Shown: positions 46,919-56,383 of the stretch, piece after piece
How the letters are laid out: every line of letters begins with the position of its first letter
Position numbering within the stretch: the stretch's first letter is position 1
Translations under genes and position numbers: made by a program
From: Vibrio celticus
GTDB taxonomy: Bacteria; Pseudomonadota; Gammaproteobacteria; Enterobacterales; Vibrionaceae
Length of the DNA stretch: 64,000 nucleotides
Reading direction: 5' to 3'
Assembly: GCF_024347335.1 (NCBI RefSeq)
Contig: NZ_AP025463.1
Coordinates: 3,556,061 to 3,620,060 of the forward strand
Notes under the pieces: model-generated
The model's input: only the letters and a program-made list of their open reading frames with translations
The model's database searches: none
Told to the model about the DNA's origin: nothing

Positions 46919-47785
46919 TTAAACCGCAGCTGCGCCTGAAACGATCTCAGAAAGTTCTTGTGTAATCGCCGCTTGACGCGCTTTGTTATACACAAGTTCT
47001 AAGTCATCAATAATGTCACCAGCGTTATCTGTTGCTGATTTCATTGCAATCATTCGAGCCGCTTGCTCACAAGCAAGGTTCTCAACCACACCTTGGTACA
47101 CTTGAGATTCGACATAGCGAACCAATAGTGCATCTAGTAGTGGTTTTGGCTCGGGCTCATAAATGTAGTCCCAAGAATGACTGCGTTTCATTTCTTCGCT
47201 GTCTGATTTAGGCAAAGGAAGTAATTGATCGATCGTTGGTTCTTGAACCATAGTGTTTTCAAACTTGTTGAACACTACGAACAGGCGATCTAATTCGCCT
47301 TCATCATATTTCTTCAGCATAACGCTTACAGAGCCAATCAAGTCTTCAAGGCTTGGACGATCGCCCAGACCAGAAACTTGAGCTGCTACTTTCGCGCCGC
47401 TGTTGTTGAAAAATGCTGTCGCTTTTGAACCTACAATTGCAAGTTCAACGTCAGCACCTTTCTCAGACCAATCTTTCATGTCGTTCATGGCTTTTTTGAA
47501 CAAGTTAATGTTCAAACCACCACAAAGACCACGGTCTGTAGAAACGATGATGTAACCAACACGTTTGGCTTCACGTTCCTCAAGATAAGGATGCTTATAC
47601 TCGAGGCTACCATTAGCCAAATGACCGATCACTTTACGCATTGTTTCTGCATATGGACGAGTAGCTTCCATTGCGTCTTGAGAACGACGCATTTTTGAAG
47701 CTGCTACCATTTCCATTGCTTTCGTAATCTTCTGTGTGCTTTTAACACTACCGATTTTATTACGTATCTCTTTTGCGCCGGCCAT
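46919..47785 (-). CDS. atpG: ATP synthase F1 subunit gamma
   Basis: Rotor shaft, 288 residues, with the long N-terminal helix (MAGAKEIRNKIGSVKSTQKI), the DRGLCGGLN loop and the C-terminal helix LVYNKARQAAITQELSEIV that enters the hexamer. Placed between atpA and atpD as usual. Confidence 0.97.
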   Translation of the reverse strand: MAGAKEIRNKIGSVKSTQKITKAMEMVAASKMRRSQDAMEATRPYAETMRKVIGHLANGSLEYKHPYLEEREAKRVGYIIVSTDRGLCGGLNINLFKKAMNDMKDWSEKGADVELAIVGSKATAFFNNSGAKVAAQVSGLGDRPSLEDLIGSVSVMLKKYDEGELDRLFVVFNKFENTMVQEPTIDQLLPLPKSDSEEMKRSHSWDYIYEPEPKPLLDALLVRYVESQVYQGVVENLACEQAARMIAMKSATDNAGDIIDDLELVYNKARQAAITQELSEIVSGAAAV

Positions 47786-47833
47786 CGTTACTCTCCGTTA
47801 ATGGTATGAGGTGGCCCTAAGACCACCTACCAA

Positions 47834-49375
47834 TTACCAGGTCTGGGTTGCCTTGAAATCGTCAACAAGCTTCTTCAGCTCAGCTTCGATTTCTTTATTG
47901 AAAGCACCCGTTGTGTCGATCTGTGTTGCTAGATCGGCATATTGACCACGAGCAAACGACAGTAAAGCAGCTTCAAAGTCTAGAACTTTAGAAAGTTCAA
48001 CGTCTTGAAGGTATCCACGCTCTGCAGCGAAGATTACTAGAGCTTGGTCAAATACAGACATAGGAGCGTATTGCTTCTGCTTCATCAGTTCTGTAACTTT
48101 TTGACCGTGGTCTAGCTGCTTCTTAGTCGCTTCATCAAGATCCGAAGAGAACTGAGCAAATGCTGCAAGTTCACGGTATTGAGCTAGAGCAGTACGGATA
48201 CCGCCAGATAGCTTCTTGATGATTTTAGTCTGCGCCGAACCACCTACACGAGAAACTGAGATACCTGGGTCAACAGCTGGACGTACGCCCGCGTTGAATA
48301 GCTCAGTTTGTAGGAAGATCTGACCATCAGTAATCGAGATTACGTTCGTTGGTACGAATGCAGATACGTCACCAGCTTGCGTTTCGATGATAGGTAGAGC
48401 AGTTAAAGAACCAGTCTTGCCTGTCACTTCACCGTTAGTGAATTTTTCTACGTATGCTTCGCTTACACGAGCAGCACGCTCTAGTAGACGAGAGTGAAGG
48501 TAGAAAACATCACCTGGGAACGCTTCACGACCTGGTGGACGCTTAAGTAGTAGCGAGATTTGACGGTAAGCTACAGCTTGCTTAGATAGATCATCATAAA
48601 CAATCAGTGCATCTTCACCGCGATCACGGAAGTATTCGCCCATCGCACAACCAGCATACGGTGCAAGGTATTGCAGCGCTGCAGATTCAGAAGCAGATGC
48701 AACAACAACAACTGTGTTTGCTAGTGCGCCGTGCTCTTCTAGTTTGCGAACTACGTTAGCAATAGTCGACGCTTTTTGGCCGATAGCTACGTAGATAGAG
48801 AAAATACCAGAATCTTTTTGGTTAATAATCGCATCGATCGCCATTGCTGTTTTACCAGTCTGACGGTCACCGATTACTAGTTCACGTTGACCACGACCGA
48901 TAGGGATCATTGAGTCAACAGACTTGTAACCAGTTTGAACAGGTTGATCTACCGATTTACGGTCGATTACACCTGGTGCGATAATTTCTACAGGCGAAGT
49001 CAATTTAGCTTCGATTGGACCTTTACCATCAATTGGCTCACCTAGCGTGTTTACAACACGACCAAGCATTTCAGGACCTACTGGTACTTCTAGAATACGA
49101 CCAGTACCTGTAACTTTCATGCCTTCCTGTAGGTCAGCATACGGGCCCATTACAACAGCACCAACCGAATCACGGTTCAAGTTTAGTGCTAGAGCGTAAC
49201 GGCCACCCGGTAGTTCGATCATTTCACCTTGCATCACGTCCGCTAGGCCGTGGATGCTAAGGATGCCATCGCTTACAGAAACGATAGTACCTTCATTGCG
49301 AGCTTCACTAACAACGTCGAAAGATTCAATACGTTGTTTAATTAGATCGCTAATTTCAGTGGAATTAAGTTGCAT
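47834..49375 (-). CDS. atpA: ATP synthase F1 subunit alpha
   Basis: Non-catalytic nucleotide-binding subunit, 513 residues. The P-loop GDRQTGKTA is near residue 170, the arginine finger region is in SVSRVGGSAQTK, and the C-terminal helices are complete. The start MQLNSTEISDLIKQRI is chosen; an in-frame ATG 30 bases upstream overlaps atpH. Confidence 0.98.
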   Translation of the reverse strand: MQLNSTEISDLIKQRIESFDVVSEARNEGTIVSVSDGILSIHGLADVMQGEMIELPGGRYALALNLNRDSVGAVVMGPYADLQEGMKVTGTGRILEVPVGPEMLGRVVNTLGEPIDGKGPIEAKLTSPVEIIAPGVIDRKSVDQPVQTGYKSVDSMIPIGRGQRELVIGDRQTGKTAMAIDAIINQKDSGIFSIYVAIGQKASTIANVVRKLEEHGALANTVVVVASASESAALQYLAPYAGCAMGEYFRDRGEDALIVYDDLSKQAVAYRQISLLLKRPPGREAFPGDVFYLHSRLLERAARVSEAYVEKFTNGEVTGKTGSLTALPIIETQAGDVSAFVPTNVISITDGQIFLQTELFNAGVRPAVDPGISVSRVGGSAQTKIIKKLSGGIRTALAQYRELAAFAQFSSDLDEATKKQLDHGQKVTELMKQKQYAPMSVFDQALVIFAAERGYLQDVELSKVLDFEAALLSFARGQYADLATQIDTTGAFNKEIEAELKKLVDDFKATQTW

Positions 49376-49388
49376 GCTCCAATCCCCA

Positions 49389-49922
49389 TTAAGACTGCAA
49401 TGCATCGCTCAGGCGGTCTAAACGACTGCGCGCTGAGTTATCGATGACTAGGTCTCCGGCTCGAATAATAACTCCACTAAGTAGAGTCTCATCTATACTG
49501 CAATTCAGCTGAACTTTGCGCGCTAAGCGCTGTTCCAATTTGCTGCTGATCTCTGCGCGTTGTTCTTCAGAAAGTTCAACCGCTGAAGTTACTTCAACGT
49601 CGATCTCTTTCTCATACTCTTTTTTGAGTATAAAGAACTCTTTACAAACATCAGGAAAAGCCATTAAGCGGCCATTCTCTGCCATCACTTTAATTAAGTT
49701 CTGACCGAATTCATCAAATTGTTCGCCACAAATTACAATGAATACTTCAGCTAATTTTTCAGCAGTCATAGAACCGCTTAATAAATTATGAACATCATCA
49801 TTTTGTGCCACTTCGGCAGCAAAAGTAAGCATCTGACCCCATTGGTCTAGCTCACCTTTATCTACCGCAAAGTCAAACGCTGCTTTAGCATAGGGGCGTG
49901 CGATTGTAGTCAAATCAGACAT
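49389..49922 (-). CDS. atpH: ATP synthase F1 subunit delta
   Basis: Peripheral stalk top, 177 residues of the OSCP/delta family. The N-terminal helical domain starts MSDLTTIARPYAKAAFDFA, and the C-terminal part has VQLNCSIDETLLSGVIIRAGD. 15 bases after atpF. Confidence 0.96.
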   Translation of the reverse strand: MSDLTTIARPYAKAAFDFAVDKGELDQWGQMLTFAAEVAQNDDVHNLLSGSMTAEKLAEVFIVICGEQFDEFGQNLIKVMAENGRLMAFPDVCKEFFILKKEYEKEIDVEVTSAVELSEEQRAEISSKLEQRLARKVQLNCSIDETLLSGVIIRAGDLVIDNSARSRLDRLSDALQS

Positions 49923-49937
49923 ATACAGCCCCTTGCT

Positions 49938-50408
49938 TTAAAGTTTTGCAGTAATGTTGTTAAGAAGATCATCGTGTACATCTTTATCGATTGTACGCTC
50001 AAGGATTTTCTCAGCACCAGCTATAGCCAGAGTTGCGACTTGTTTGCGCAGGTCATCACGGGCACGTGTACGCTCTGCTTCAATTTCTGCTTCAGCTTGC
50101 GCTAAGATTTTCTGGCGTTCTGCCTGAGCTTCTTCGCGTGCTTCATCAATAATTTGAGCTTTACGTTTGTTTGCCTGATCAATAACCTCAGTTGCAGTGC
50201 GCTTTGCTTCTTTCATTTGCTCAGAAGCGTTGGCTTGTGCCAGGTTCAAGTCTTTAGCAGCGCGTTCAGCGGCTACTAGACCGTCAGCAATTTTTTTCTG
50301 ACGTTCTTCAATTGCTTGCATGATTGGTGGCCATACATATTTCATGCAGAACCAAACAAACAATGAAAAAGCAATTGCTTGACCTAACAGAGTTGCGTTC
50401 ATATTCAC
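49938..50408 (-). CDS. atpF: ATP synthase F0 subunit b
   Basis: Peripheral stalk, 156 residues. One N-terminal membrane helix (LLGQAIAFSLFVWFCMKYVW) is followed by a long charged right-handed coiled coil (30-140) and the delta-binding C-terminus. Confidence 0.97.
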   Translation of the reverse strand: MNMNATLLGQAIAFSLFVWFCMKYVWPPIMQAIEERQKKIADGLVAAERAAKDLNLAQANASEQMKEAKRTATEVIDQANKRKAQIIDEAREEAQAERQKILAQAEAEIEAERTRARDDLRKQVATLAIAGAEKILERTIDKDVHDDLLNNITAKL

Positions 50409-50466
50409 AACAGCTACCCCTCGTTAAGAATCAACTACAAAAATTTAATTAACTATTGATAGTTAA

Positions 50467-50724
50467 TTAGCCTGCTAGTTGACCAACAAATGGGTTAGCA
50501 AACGTGAATAGTAGTGCGATTACGATACCGATCATTGGAACAGCATCCAGTAGACCAGCGATGATGAACATCTTAACTTGTAGCATTGGAGCCATTTCAG
50601 GTTGACGCGCAGCGCCTTCTAGGAATTTACCACCAAGAATAGCAAAACCAATTGCAGTACCTACGGCACAAAGACCAACAATAATAGCAACAGCGATTGC
50701 TGAAAAACTTAGTACAGTTTCCAT
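50467..50724 (-). CDS. atpE: ATP synthase F0 subunit c
   Basis: Proteolipid ring subunit, 85 residues, two membrane helices with the polar loop RQPEMAP. The ion-carrying carboxylate is Asp60 in GLLDAVPMIG. No Na+-site residue set (Gln in helix 1 with Glu-Ser in helix 2) is seen, so proton coupling is expected. Confidence 0.97.
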   Translation of the reverse strand: METVLSFSAIAVAIIVGLCAVGTAIGFAILGGKFLEGAARQPEMAPMLQVKMFIIAGLLDAVPMIGIVIALLFTFANPFVGQLAG

Positions 50725-50774
50725 TTACGTTCTCCGATTAACATTAATAGTTAGAATAAAGCTTAAAAATTTTT

Positions 50775-51572
50775 TTAGTGATCACTATCTTCATGAGCCA
50801 TTGATAAGTAAACGATTGTCAACATCATGAAAACAAACGCTTGAATCAAAATAACCAAGATATGGAAGATAGCCCAAGGTAGTGCACCTACCCATTGTAA
50901 GTACCACGGTAGCATTGCCGCGATAAGAATAAACACCACCTCACCCGCAAACATATTACCAAATAAACGCATACCTAGAGATAGTGGCTTCGCTAATAAC
51001 GAAATTACCTCAAGTACCAAGTTAAATGGAATCATGATTGGGTGATTAAATGGATGCAGTGCCAATTCTTTAGCAAATCCGCCTAGACCTTTCACTTTGA
51101 TGCTGTAGTAGATCATCAGAGCAAAAACACCTAAAGCCATTGCCATTGTTATATTTACATCAGCTGTAGGAACCACTTTCAAGTAAGGGATACCTAGCCA
51201 ATGCTCTGCAGGATATGGTAAGAAATCGATAGGCACTAAGTCCATCAAGTTCATAATGATAATCCAGCAGAATATAGTCAGTGCTAGTGGGGCAATCAGA
51301 GGGTTGCGGCCATGGAAAGTTTCTTTAACGTTGTCACCAACGAATTCCACTACCATTTCAACAAAACACTGAAGCTTACCAGGTACACCTACTGTTGCTT
51401 TCTTAGCGACTGAGCGAAAAACCCAAAGGAATAACATCCCTGTCAACACCGAAAAAAACAGACTGTCTATATGTACGTTCCAGAAACTTGTCTCCTCTAC
51501 AAGACCAAACTTAGCTAAAGAAAGGTTTTGTAAGTGGTGCTCAATGTATCCGGATGCTGTTGGCGCAGCCAT
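50775..51572 (-). CDS. atpB: ATP synthase F0 subunit a
   Basis: Stator channel subunit, 265 residues, about five or six membrane helices. The essential arginine is in SLGMRLFGNMFAGE, and the C-terminal half-channel helix is HILVILIQAFVFMMLTIVYLS (core ILIQAFVFMMLTIVY). Start MAAPTASGYIEHHL. Eight bases after atpI. Confidence 0.97.
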   Translation of the reverse strand: MAAPTASGYIEHHLQNLSLAKFGLVEETSFWNVHIDSLFFSVLTGMLFLWVFRSVAKKATVGVPGKLQCFVEMVVEFVGDNVKETFHGRNPLIAPLALTIFCWIIIMNLMDLVPIDFLPYPAEHWLGIPYLKVVPTADVNITMAMALGVFALMIYYSIKVKGLGGFAKELALHPFNHPIMIPFNLVLEVISLLAKPLSLGMRLFGNMFAGEVVFILIAAMLPWYLQWVGALPWAIFHILVILIQAFVFMMLTIVYLSMAHEDSDH

Positions 51573-51580
51573 AACTCATC

Positions 51581-51970
51581 CTATTTTTTATTGTTAATGA
51601 AAAGCACTGGCGCAAAGATATTAATACCTAGAACCAGTAAATAGGTCAGTTTGAGGGGAACTAATTCCACCTGCATATACATGTAGACAATAGAGAATAG
51701 TAGAACTGTGATAAGGATTTTTAGCGCTTCGCCTGCATAGAACGACGCCGCAACTAACTTAGTTGCGCGAGCTCCACTAAATAGGAAAGCACACACACAA
51801 AAAACTGCATTTGCGATGACAAAAATACCGCCACCGATTAATGCAGCAAAACCCCAATCAGGATTAACAGCTAAACCTAACCCTATCGCCACTAATATAA
51901 CCGCGCTAAGCTCGATCAATAACATTTGCTTTGCAAGCACTCGTCCTGGTCTTGCTAACGCCGCTACCAT
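51581..51970 (-). CDS. atpI: ATP synthase assembly protein AtpI
   Basis: 129 residues with four predicted membrane helices, the usual first gene of the atp operon; it helps c-ring assembly and possibly Mg2+ entry. Conserved stretches are GGGIFVIANAVF and SFYAGEALKILIT. AAGAGGAACG precedes the start. Confidence 0.93.
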   Translation of the reverse strand: MVAALARPGRVLAKQMLLIELSAVILVAIGLGLAVNPDWGFAALIGGGIFVIANAVFCVCAFLFSGARATKLVAASFYAGEALKILITVLLFSIVYMYMQVELVPLKLTYLLVLGINIFAPVLFINNKK

Positions 51971-52035
51971 GTATTCGTTCCTCTTTTAAGCCTTCTTTAC
52001 TACTCGCTTAAAAGCGTGCTGAGAAATTGGCGAAA

Positions 52036-52063
52036 ATTATACGTTCAGCCAAATTGATTGCAA
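52036..52063 (-). promoter_or_regulatory. atp operon promoter
   Basis: On the minus strand TTGCAA (52058-52063), 16-base spacer, TATAAT (52036-52041), about 66 bases before atpI. The rest of the parB-atpI gap is A/T-rich. Confidence 0.7.
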
Positions 52064-52162
52064 TAACAATGCAGCAATCATTTACATTTTTGTATACAAA
52101 CCTACAACTTTTGTACGAAATTACTTGTTTATTACATAATTGACCTAAATCAATTATCTCAT

Positions 52163-53044
52163 TTAGTACTCTAGTTTAGCAATAAGTTGCTCTAATTTGT
52201 GAGGCTCATCAAGAGTAATTGTCACTTTTGACTTACCGCTAACAGAACGAGTAACTGAAACGTTTGCTTGCAATTTTTCCGTGAGTCTTCGTGAAAGTTC
52301 GATAGCTTCTGTGTCTTCAGGCTTCGATTCACCTTCAACGTCTGGTTTTAAGCACTTTTTGACAAGTTGCTCAGTTTGACGCACGGTCATTTTTTTGGTT
52401 GCCGCAGTGTTTGCTGCTTCAACCTGGGTATCACCTTCAAGCGCAAGCAGTGCTCGAGCATGCCCCATTTCCAGTTGTTTATTGGAAACTAAACCTTTTA
52501 CTTCATTTTCGAGCTGATTTAGACGTAATAAGTTACTCACCGTTGCTCTCGATTTACCGATAACATCAGCGACTTGTTGGTGTGTCAGCTCAAATTCGTT
52601 CTGTAGGCGCTCTAGCGCTTGTGCTTCTTCGATAACATTCAGGTCTTCACGTTGAATATTCTCAATCAATGCCATCGCGATAGCGGCCTTGTCTTCAACT
52701 CTCTTGATCAGGCATGGCACTTGTTTAAGGCCAGCTTGACGAGCCGCTCTCCAACGTCGTTCACCAGCAATAATCTCGAACTGGTCATGCGCCAGTGGGC
52801 GAACTACGATCGGTTGGATAATACCTTGAGATTGAATTGATGCAGCCAGCTCTTCTAGCGCTTCAGGCGCAATATCCTTACGCGGTTGATATACACCAGG
52901 CTTCAAGCAACCAACAGCCAGTTCGATAAGCTTACCATCAGCCGACAACGCCTGACTATGAGAAGCAACTTGCTGTTTTTCACGAGCCAATGAGCTAGTT
53001 GCAAGCAATGCATCTAGCCCTTTTCCTAAACCACGCTTAGACAT
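52163..53044 (-). CDS. parB: Chromosome partition protein ParB
   Basis: CTP-hydrolysing clamp that loads at parS sites near oriC. The 293 residues start MSKRGLGKGLDALLA (the ParA-stimulating N-terminus). The CTP-binding box II GERRWRAARQAG is near residue 95, the helix-turn-helix LTHQQVADVIGKSRATVSNLL near 155, and a C-terminal dimer domain ends it. No consensus parS (TGTTTCACGTGAAACA) was found in the window. 23 bases after parA. Confidence 0.96.
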   Translation of the reverse strand: MSKRGLGKGLDALLATSSLAREKQQVASHSQALSADGKLIELAVGCLKPGVYQPRKDIAPEALEELAASIQSQGIIQPIVVRPLAHDQFEIIAGERRWRAARQAGLKQVPCLIKRVEDKAAIAMALIENIQREDLNVIEEAQALERLQNEFELTHQQVADVIGKSRATVSNLLRLNQLENEVKGLVSNKQLEMGHARALLALEGDTQVEAANTAATKKMTVRQTEQLVKKCLKPDVEGESKPEDTEAIELSRRLTEKLQANVSVTRSVSGKSKVTITLDEPHKLEQLIAKLEY

Positions 53045-53067
53045 TGAGCGAATTCCTTTGGTTAGAC

Positions 53068-53841
53068 CTATACTGGGACTTCTTCACGACGCAACATTTC
53101 GCCTGCAAGAGCAAGATAAGCCTTAGCTCCTGCGGAATATTTGTCGTAGTACATTGCTGGCTTGCCGTGACTCGGGGCTTCTGCCAGACGCACATTTCTA
53201 GGGATCACAGTTCGGTAGACTTTGCTACCAAAGTGTTTTTTGAGTTGATCAGATACTTCGTTCGATAAGCGGTTGCGAGGATCGTACATAGTACGCAGAA
53301 GACCTTCGATCTTCAGGTTCTCGTTTACAACAGCCGCTAGCTTACTGATGGTATCCATCAATGCAGTCAAACCTTCCAAAGCAAAGTATTCACATTGCAT
53401 AGGAACCAATACGGAGTCAGCCGCAGCCATCGCGTTGATTGTAAGAAGGTTTAATGAGGGCGGGCAATCAATAAAGATGAAATCATAGTTATTGCGAATG
53501 GATTCGAGTGCGTTTTTTAAACGAACTTCACGAGCAAACACTTCCATCAGCTTGATTTCTGCCGCAGTAACATCGCCGTTCGCAGCGATGAGGTCATAAT
53601 TGCCAGATGTACTCCGGCAAACCACCTCATCAAATGGGGTGTCTTCAACCAACAAATCGTAAGCAGTTGCTTCAACTTGATACTTGTCGACACCGCTCGC
53701 CATAGTGGCATTACCTTGAGGATCGAGGTCAACAACCAATATCTTGCGTTTTGTTGCCGCCATTGATGCTGCTAAATTAATGCAAGTTGTTGTTTTTCCT
53801 ACGCCACCCTTCTGGTTGGCAATTGCTACGATTCTACCCAC
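53068..53841 (-). CDS. parA: Chromosome partition ATPase ParA (Soj type)
   Basis: Deviant Walker ATPase, 257 residues without an N-terminal DNA-binding domain, i.e. the chromosomal Soj form. Signature KGGVGKTTTCINLAA at residue 10, Walker A' DLDPQGNAT, Walker B DFIFIDCPPSLNLLT. In V. cholerae ParA1 acts with HubP at the pole. Operon mnmG-rsmG-parA-parB, the usual origin-proximal order. Confidence 0.97.
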   Translation of the reverse strand: MGRIVAIANQKGGVGKTTTCINLAASMAATKRKILVVDLDPQGNATMASGVDKYQVEATAYDLLVEDTPFDEVVCRSTSGNYDLIAANGDVTAAEIKLMEVFAREVRLKNALESIRNNYDFIFIDCPPSLNLLTINAMAAADSVLVPMQCEYFALEGLTALMDTISKLAAVVNENLKIEGLLRTMYDPRNRLSNEVSDQLKKHFGSKVYRTVIPRNVRLAEAPSHGKPAMYYDKYSAGAKAYLALAGEMLRREEVPV

Positions 53842-53855
53842 TATGGCCTCGCTGA

Positions 53856-54488
53856 TTATCCCTGACGCGATAAAGTAACTAGATGACGCTCTCCATCAAG
53901 CTCTGGCACTTGCAAAGCTTTAATGTCTGTCACTGAACACCATTCAGGTAACAGGTCGATTTCGCCTCTAGGATGTTGTCCCTTAAGAGCCAAAAATACA
54001 CCGGATTGCTCTTTAGGTAAATGGTGACACCACTCTACCATGTCTGTCATTGACGCAAATGCACGACTGAGCACTGCATCAAACTTTTCTTCTGGTTGAA
54101 ATTCTTCAACGCGACTTTGAACCGGTACCACGTTGTCGATACCCAGCTCATGAATCACCTGTTTGATAAAACGAATACGCTTACCTAGGCTGTCTAGCAA
54201 GTAAAACTCGCAGTCTGGATTCATGATTGAGAGCGGAATCCCAGGAAGACCAGGTCCCGTGCCCACATCAATAAAGCGCTTACCTTGTAAGTGAGTGCTA
54301 ACAATGATGCTATCTAAGATATGTTTCACCATCATTTCTTGCGGGTCACGAACTGATGTTAGGTTATAAGCCTTGTTCCACTTGTTCAGTAACTCAACGT
54401 AGCCAACCAACTGGCCACGTTGTTTTTCAGATACTTCAAGTTCAGTCTGGCCAATCAGGTGATCCAGTTTTTCGCGTAATGCGCTCAT
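53856..54488 (-). CDS. rsmG: 16S rRNA m7G527 methyltransferase RsmG
   Basis: SAM-dependent enzyme, 210 residues, once called GidB. The SAM loop FIDVGTGPGLPGIPLS is near residue 75, and the family KQVIHELGIDNVVPVQSR and VLSRAFASM follow. Its ATG shares one base with the mnmG stop (TAATG), so the two are coupled. Confidence 0.97.
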   Translation of the reverse strand: MSALREKLDHLIGQTELEVSEKQRGQLVGYVELLNKWNKAYNLTSVRDPQEMMVKHILDSIIVSTHLQGKRFIDVGTGPGLPGIPLSIMNPDCEFYLLDSLGKRIRFIKQVIHELGIDNVVPVQSRVEEFQPEEKFDAVLSRAFASMTDMVEWCHHLPKEQSGVFLALKGQHPRGEIDLLPEWCSVTDIKALQVPELDGERHLVTLSRQG

Positions 54489-56383
54489 TATGCTTCCTCA
54501 CCTTTTTTCAACAGGCCGTGTTTTTTCAAGTAAACCAACAGAATTGAGATTGCTGCAGGTGTGATACCTGAAATTCGCGAAGCAATACCAATTGAGTCAG
54601 GCTTAGCTGTCGTTAGTTTAAGAACCACTTCGTTAGAAAGTCCTTTTACCTTGCTGTAATCGATATCAGCAGGCAGTTTGGTGTTTTCATGACGCAGTGA
54701 TTTTTCAATTTCGTCTTGTTGACGCTGAATGTAACCATCGTACTTCACTTGGATCTCAACTTGCTCAGACGCTTGTTGATCTTCCAGTGCAGGACCAAAA
54801 CGATCCAATGCGGTTAGCTGTGAATAAGTCATTTCAGGGCGACGAAGAAGATCTTCACCACTCGCTTCACGAGACATTGGTGTTTTCAGAATTTGGTTCA
54901 GTTGATCAATATCTTCAGATTTTGGATTAATCCAAGTCTCTTTCAGACGTTGACGTTCCTTCTCCATGTTTTCCATCTTCTCGTTGAAACGAGCCCAACG
55001 AGCGTCATCAACAAGGCCAAGTTCACGCGACTTTTCAGTCAAGCGGATATCGGCGTTGTCTTCACGAAGCAGCAAACGGTATTCCGCGCGAGATGTAAAC
55101 ATGCGGTAAGGTTCTTTGGTACCCATGGTAGACAGGTCGTCAATAAGCACGCCCATGTAAGCTTGGTCACGACGCGGACTCCAGCCTTCTTTGCCTTGAG
55201 TAAACAAACTTGCATTCAGACCGGCCATCAAGCCTTGTGCAGCCGCTTCTTCATAGCCAGTGGTACCGTTGATTTGACCCGCAAAGAATAGGCCTTTGAT
55301 AAACTTAGTTTCGTAAGTCAGCTTAAGGTCGCGAGGATCAAAAAAATCGTACTCAATCGCATAGCCAGGGCGAACGATGTGAGCATTTTCAAAGCCCTTC
55401 ATCGAACGAACAATTTGAACCTGTACATCAAACGGCAGACTGGTAGAGATACCATTCGGGTATAGTTCGTGAGTCGTTAGACCTTCAGGCTCAATAAAAA
55501 TTTGGTGACTGTTCTTGTCAGCAAAACGCATTACTTTGTCTTCAATCGAAGGACAGTAACGAGGGCCAATGCCTTCAATCACACCCGCGTACATTGGGCT
55601 GCGATCAAGGTTGGCGCGAATCACGTCATGCGTATTTTCATTGGTATGCGTGATGTAACATGGAATCTGACGAGGTTGTTGAGCTCGGCTGCCCATGAAC
55701 GAGAAAACAGGCGTCGGGTTATCGCCGTGCTGAACCTCAAGCTCAGAAAAATCAACGCTACGCGCATCGATACGAGGAGGAGTACCTGTTTTCAGGCGAT
55801 CAACTCGAAATGGAAGATCACGAAGACGGTCAGCCAGTGCGATCGATGGTGGATCACCAGCACGGCCGCCCGAAGAACTTTCCATACCAATATGGATCTT
55901 GCCGCCTAGGAATGTGCCCACAGTCAGAACCACAGCGCTTGCGCGGAACTTAAGGCCCATCTGCGTTACCACACCCACCACTTGATCCTGTTCAACGATC
56001 AAGTCATCAACCGACTGTTGGAACAAAGTCAGGTTTGGCGTGTTTTCAAGAACGTTGCGAACAAAGGCTTTGTACAGTGCGCGGTCAGCTTGTGCTCGAG
56101 TAGCACGAACTGCAGGGCCTTTTGATGCGTTCAATGTTCTGAACTGAATACCTGCATGATCAATAGCTTGCGCCATTAATCCACCCATTGCATCGACCTC
56201 TTTTACCAAGTGGCCCTTACCGATCCCGCCAATGGCTGGGTTACAAGACATTTGTCCTAGCGTATCGATATTATGAGTAAGTAATAACGTACTTTGACCA
56301 GTACGTGCAGATGCGAGTGCGGCTTCCGTTCCTGCATGGCCACCACCAACAACGATGACGTCAAATTTTTCGTGATAAAGCAT
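54488..56383 (-). CDS. mnmG: tRNA uridine-34 cmnm5 modification enzyme MnmG (GidA)
   Basis: FAD- and methylene-THF-dependent partner of MnmE in wobble uridine modification. The 631 residues start with the FAD motif VVGGGHAGTEAALASARTG at about residue 12. The GSCNP-type cysteine motif is MSCNPAIGGIGKGH, and the second site IDGTTGYEEAAAQGL-type is NGTTGYEEAAAQGL near 370. It lies right next to oriC and is transcribed away from it, as in E. coli and V. cholerae. Confidence 0.98.
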   Translation of the reverse strand: MLYHEKFDVIVVGGGHAGTEAALASARTGQSTLLLTHNIDTLGQMSCNPAIGGIGKGHLVKEVDAMGGLMAQAIDHAGIQFRTLNASKGPAVRATRAQADRALYKAFVRNVLENTPNLTLFQQSVDDLIVEQDQVVGVVTQMGLKFRASAVVLTVGTFLGGKIHIGMESSSGGRAGDPPSIALADRLRDLPFRVDRLKTGTPPRIDARSVDFSELEVQHGDNPTPVFSFMGSRAQQPRQIPCYITHTNENTHDVIRANLDRSPMYAGVIEGIGPRYCPSIEDKVMRFADKNSHQIFIEPEGLTTHELYPNGISTSLPFDVQVQIVRSMKGFENAHIVRPGYAIEYDFFDPRDLKLTYETKFIKGLFFAGQINGTTGYEEAAAQGLMAGLNASLFTQGKEGWSPRRDQAYMGVLIDDLSTMGTKEPYRMFTSRAEYRLLLREDNADIRLTEKSRELGLVDDARWARFNEKMENMEKERQRLKETWINPKSEDIDQLNQILKTPMSREASGEDLLRRPEMTYSQLTALDRFGPALEDQQASEQVEIQVKYDGYIQRQQDEIEKSLRHENTKLPADIDYSKVKGLSNEVVLKLTTAKPDSIGIASRISGITPAAISILLVYLKKHGLLKKGEEA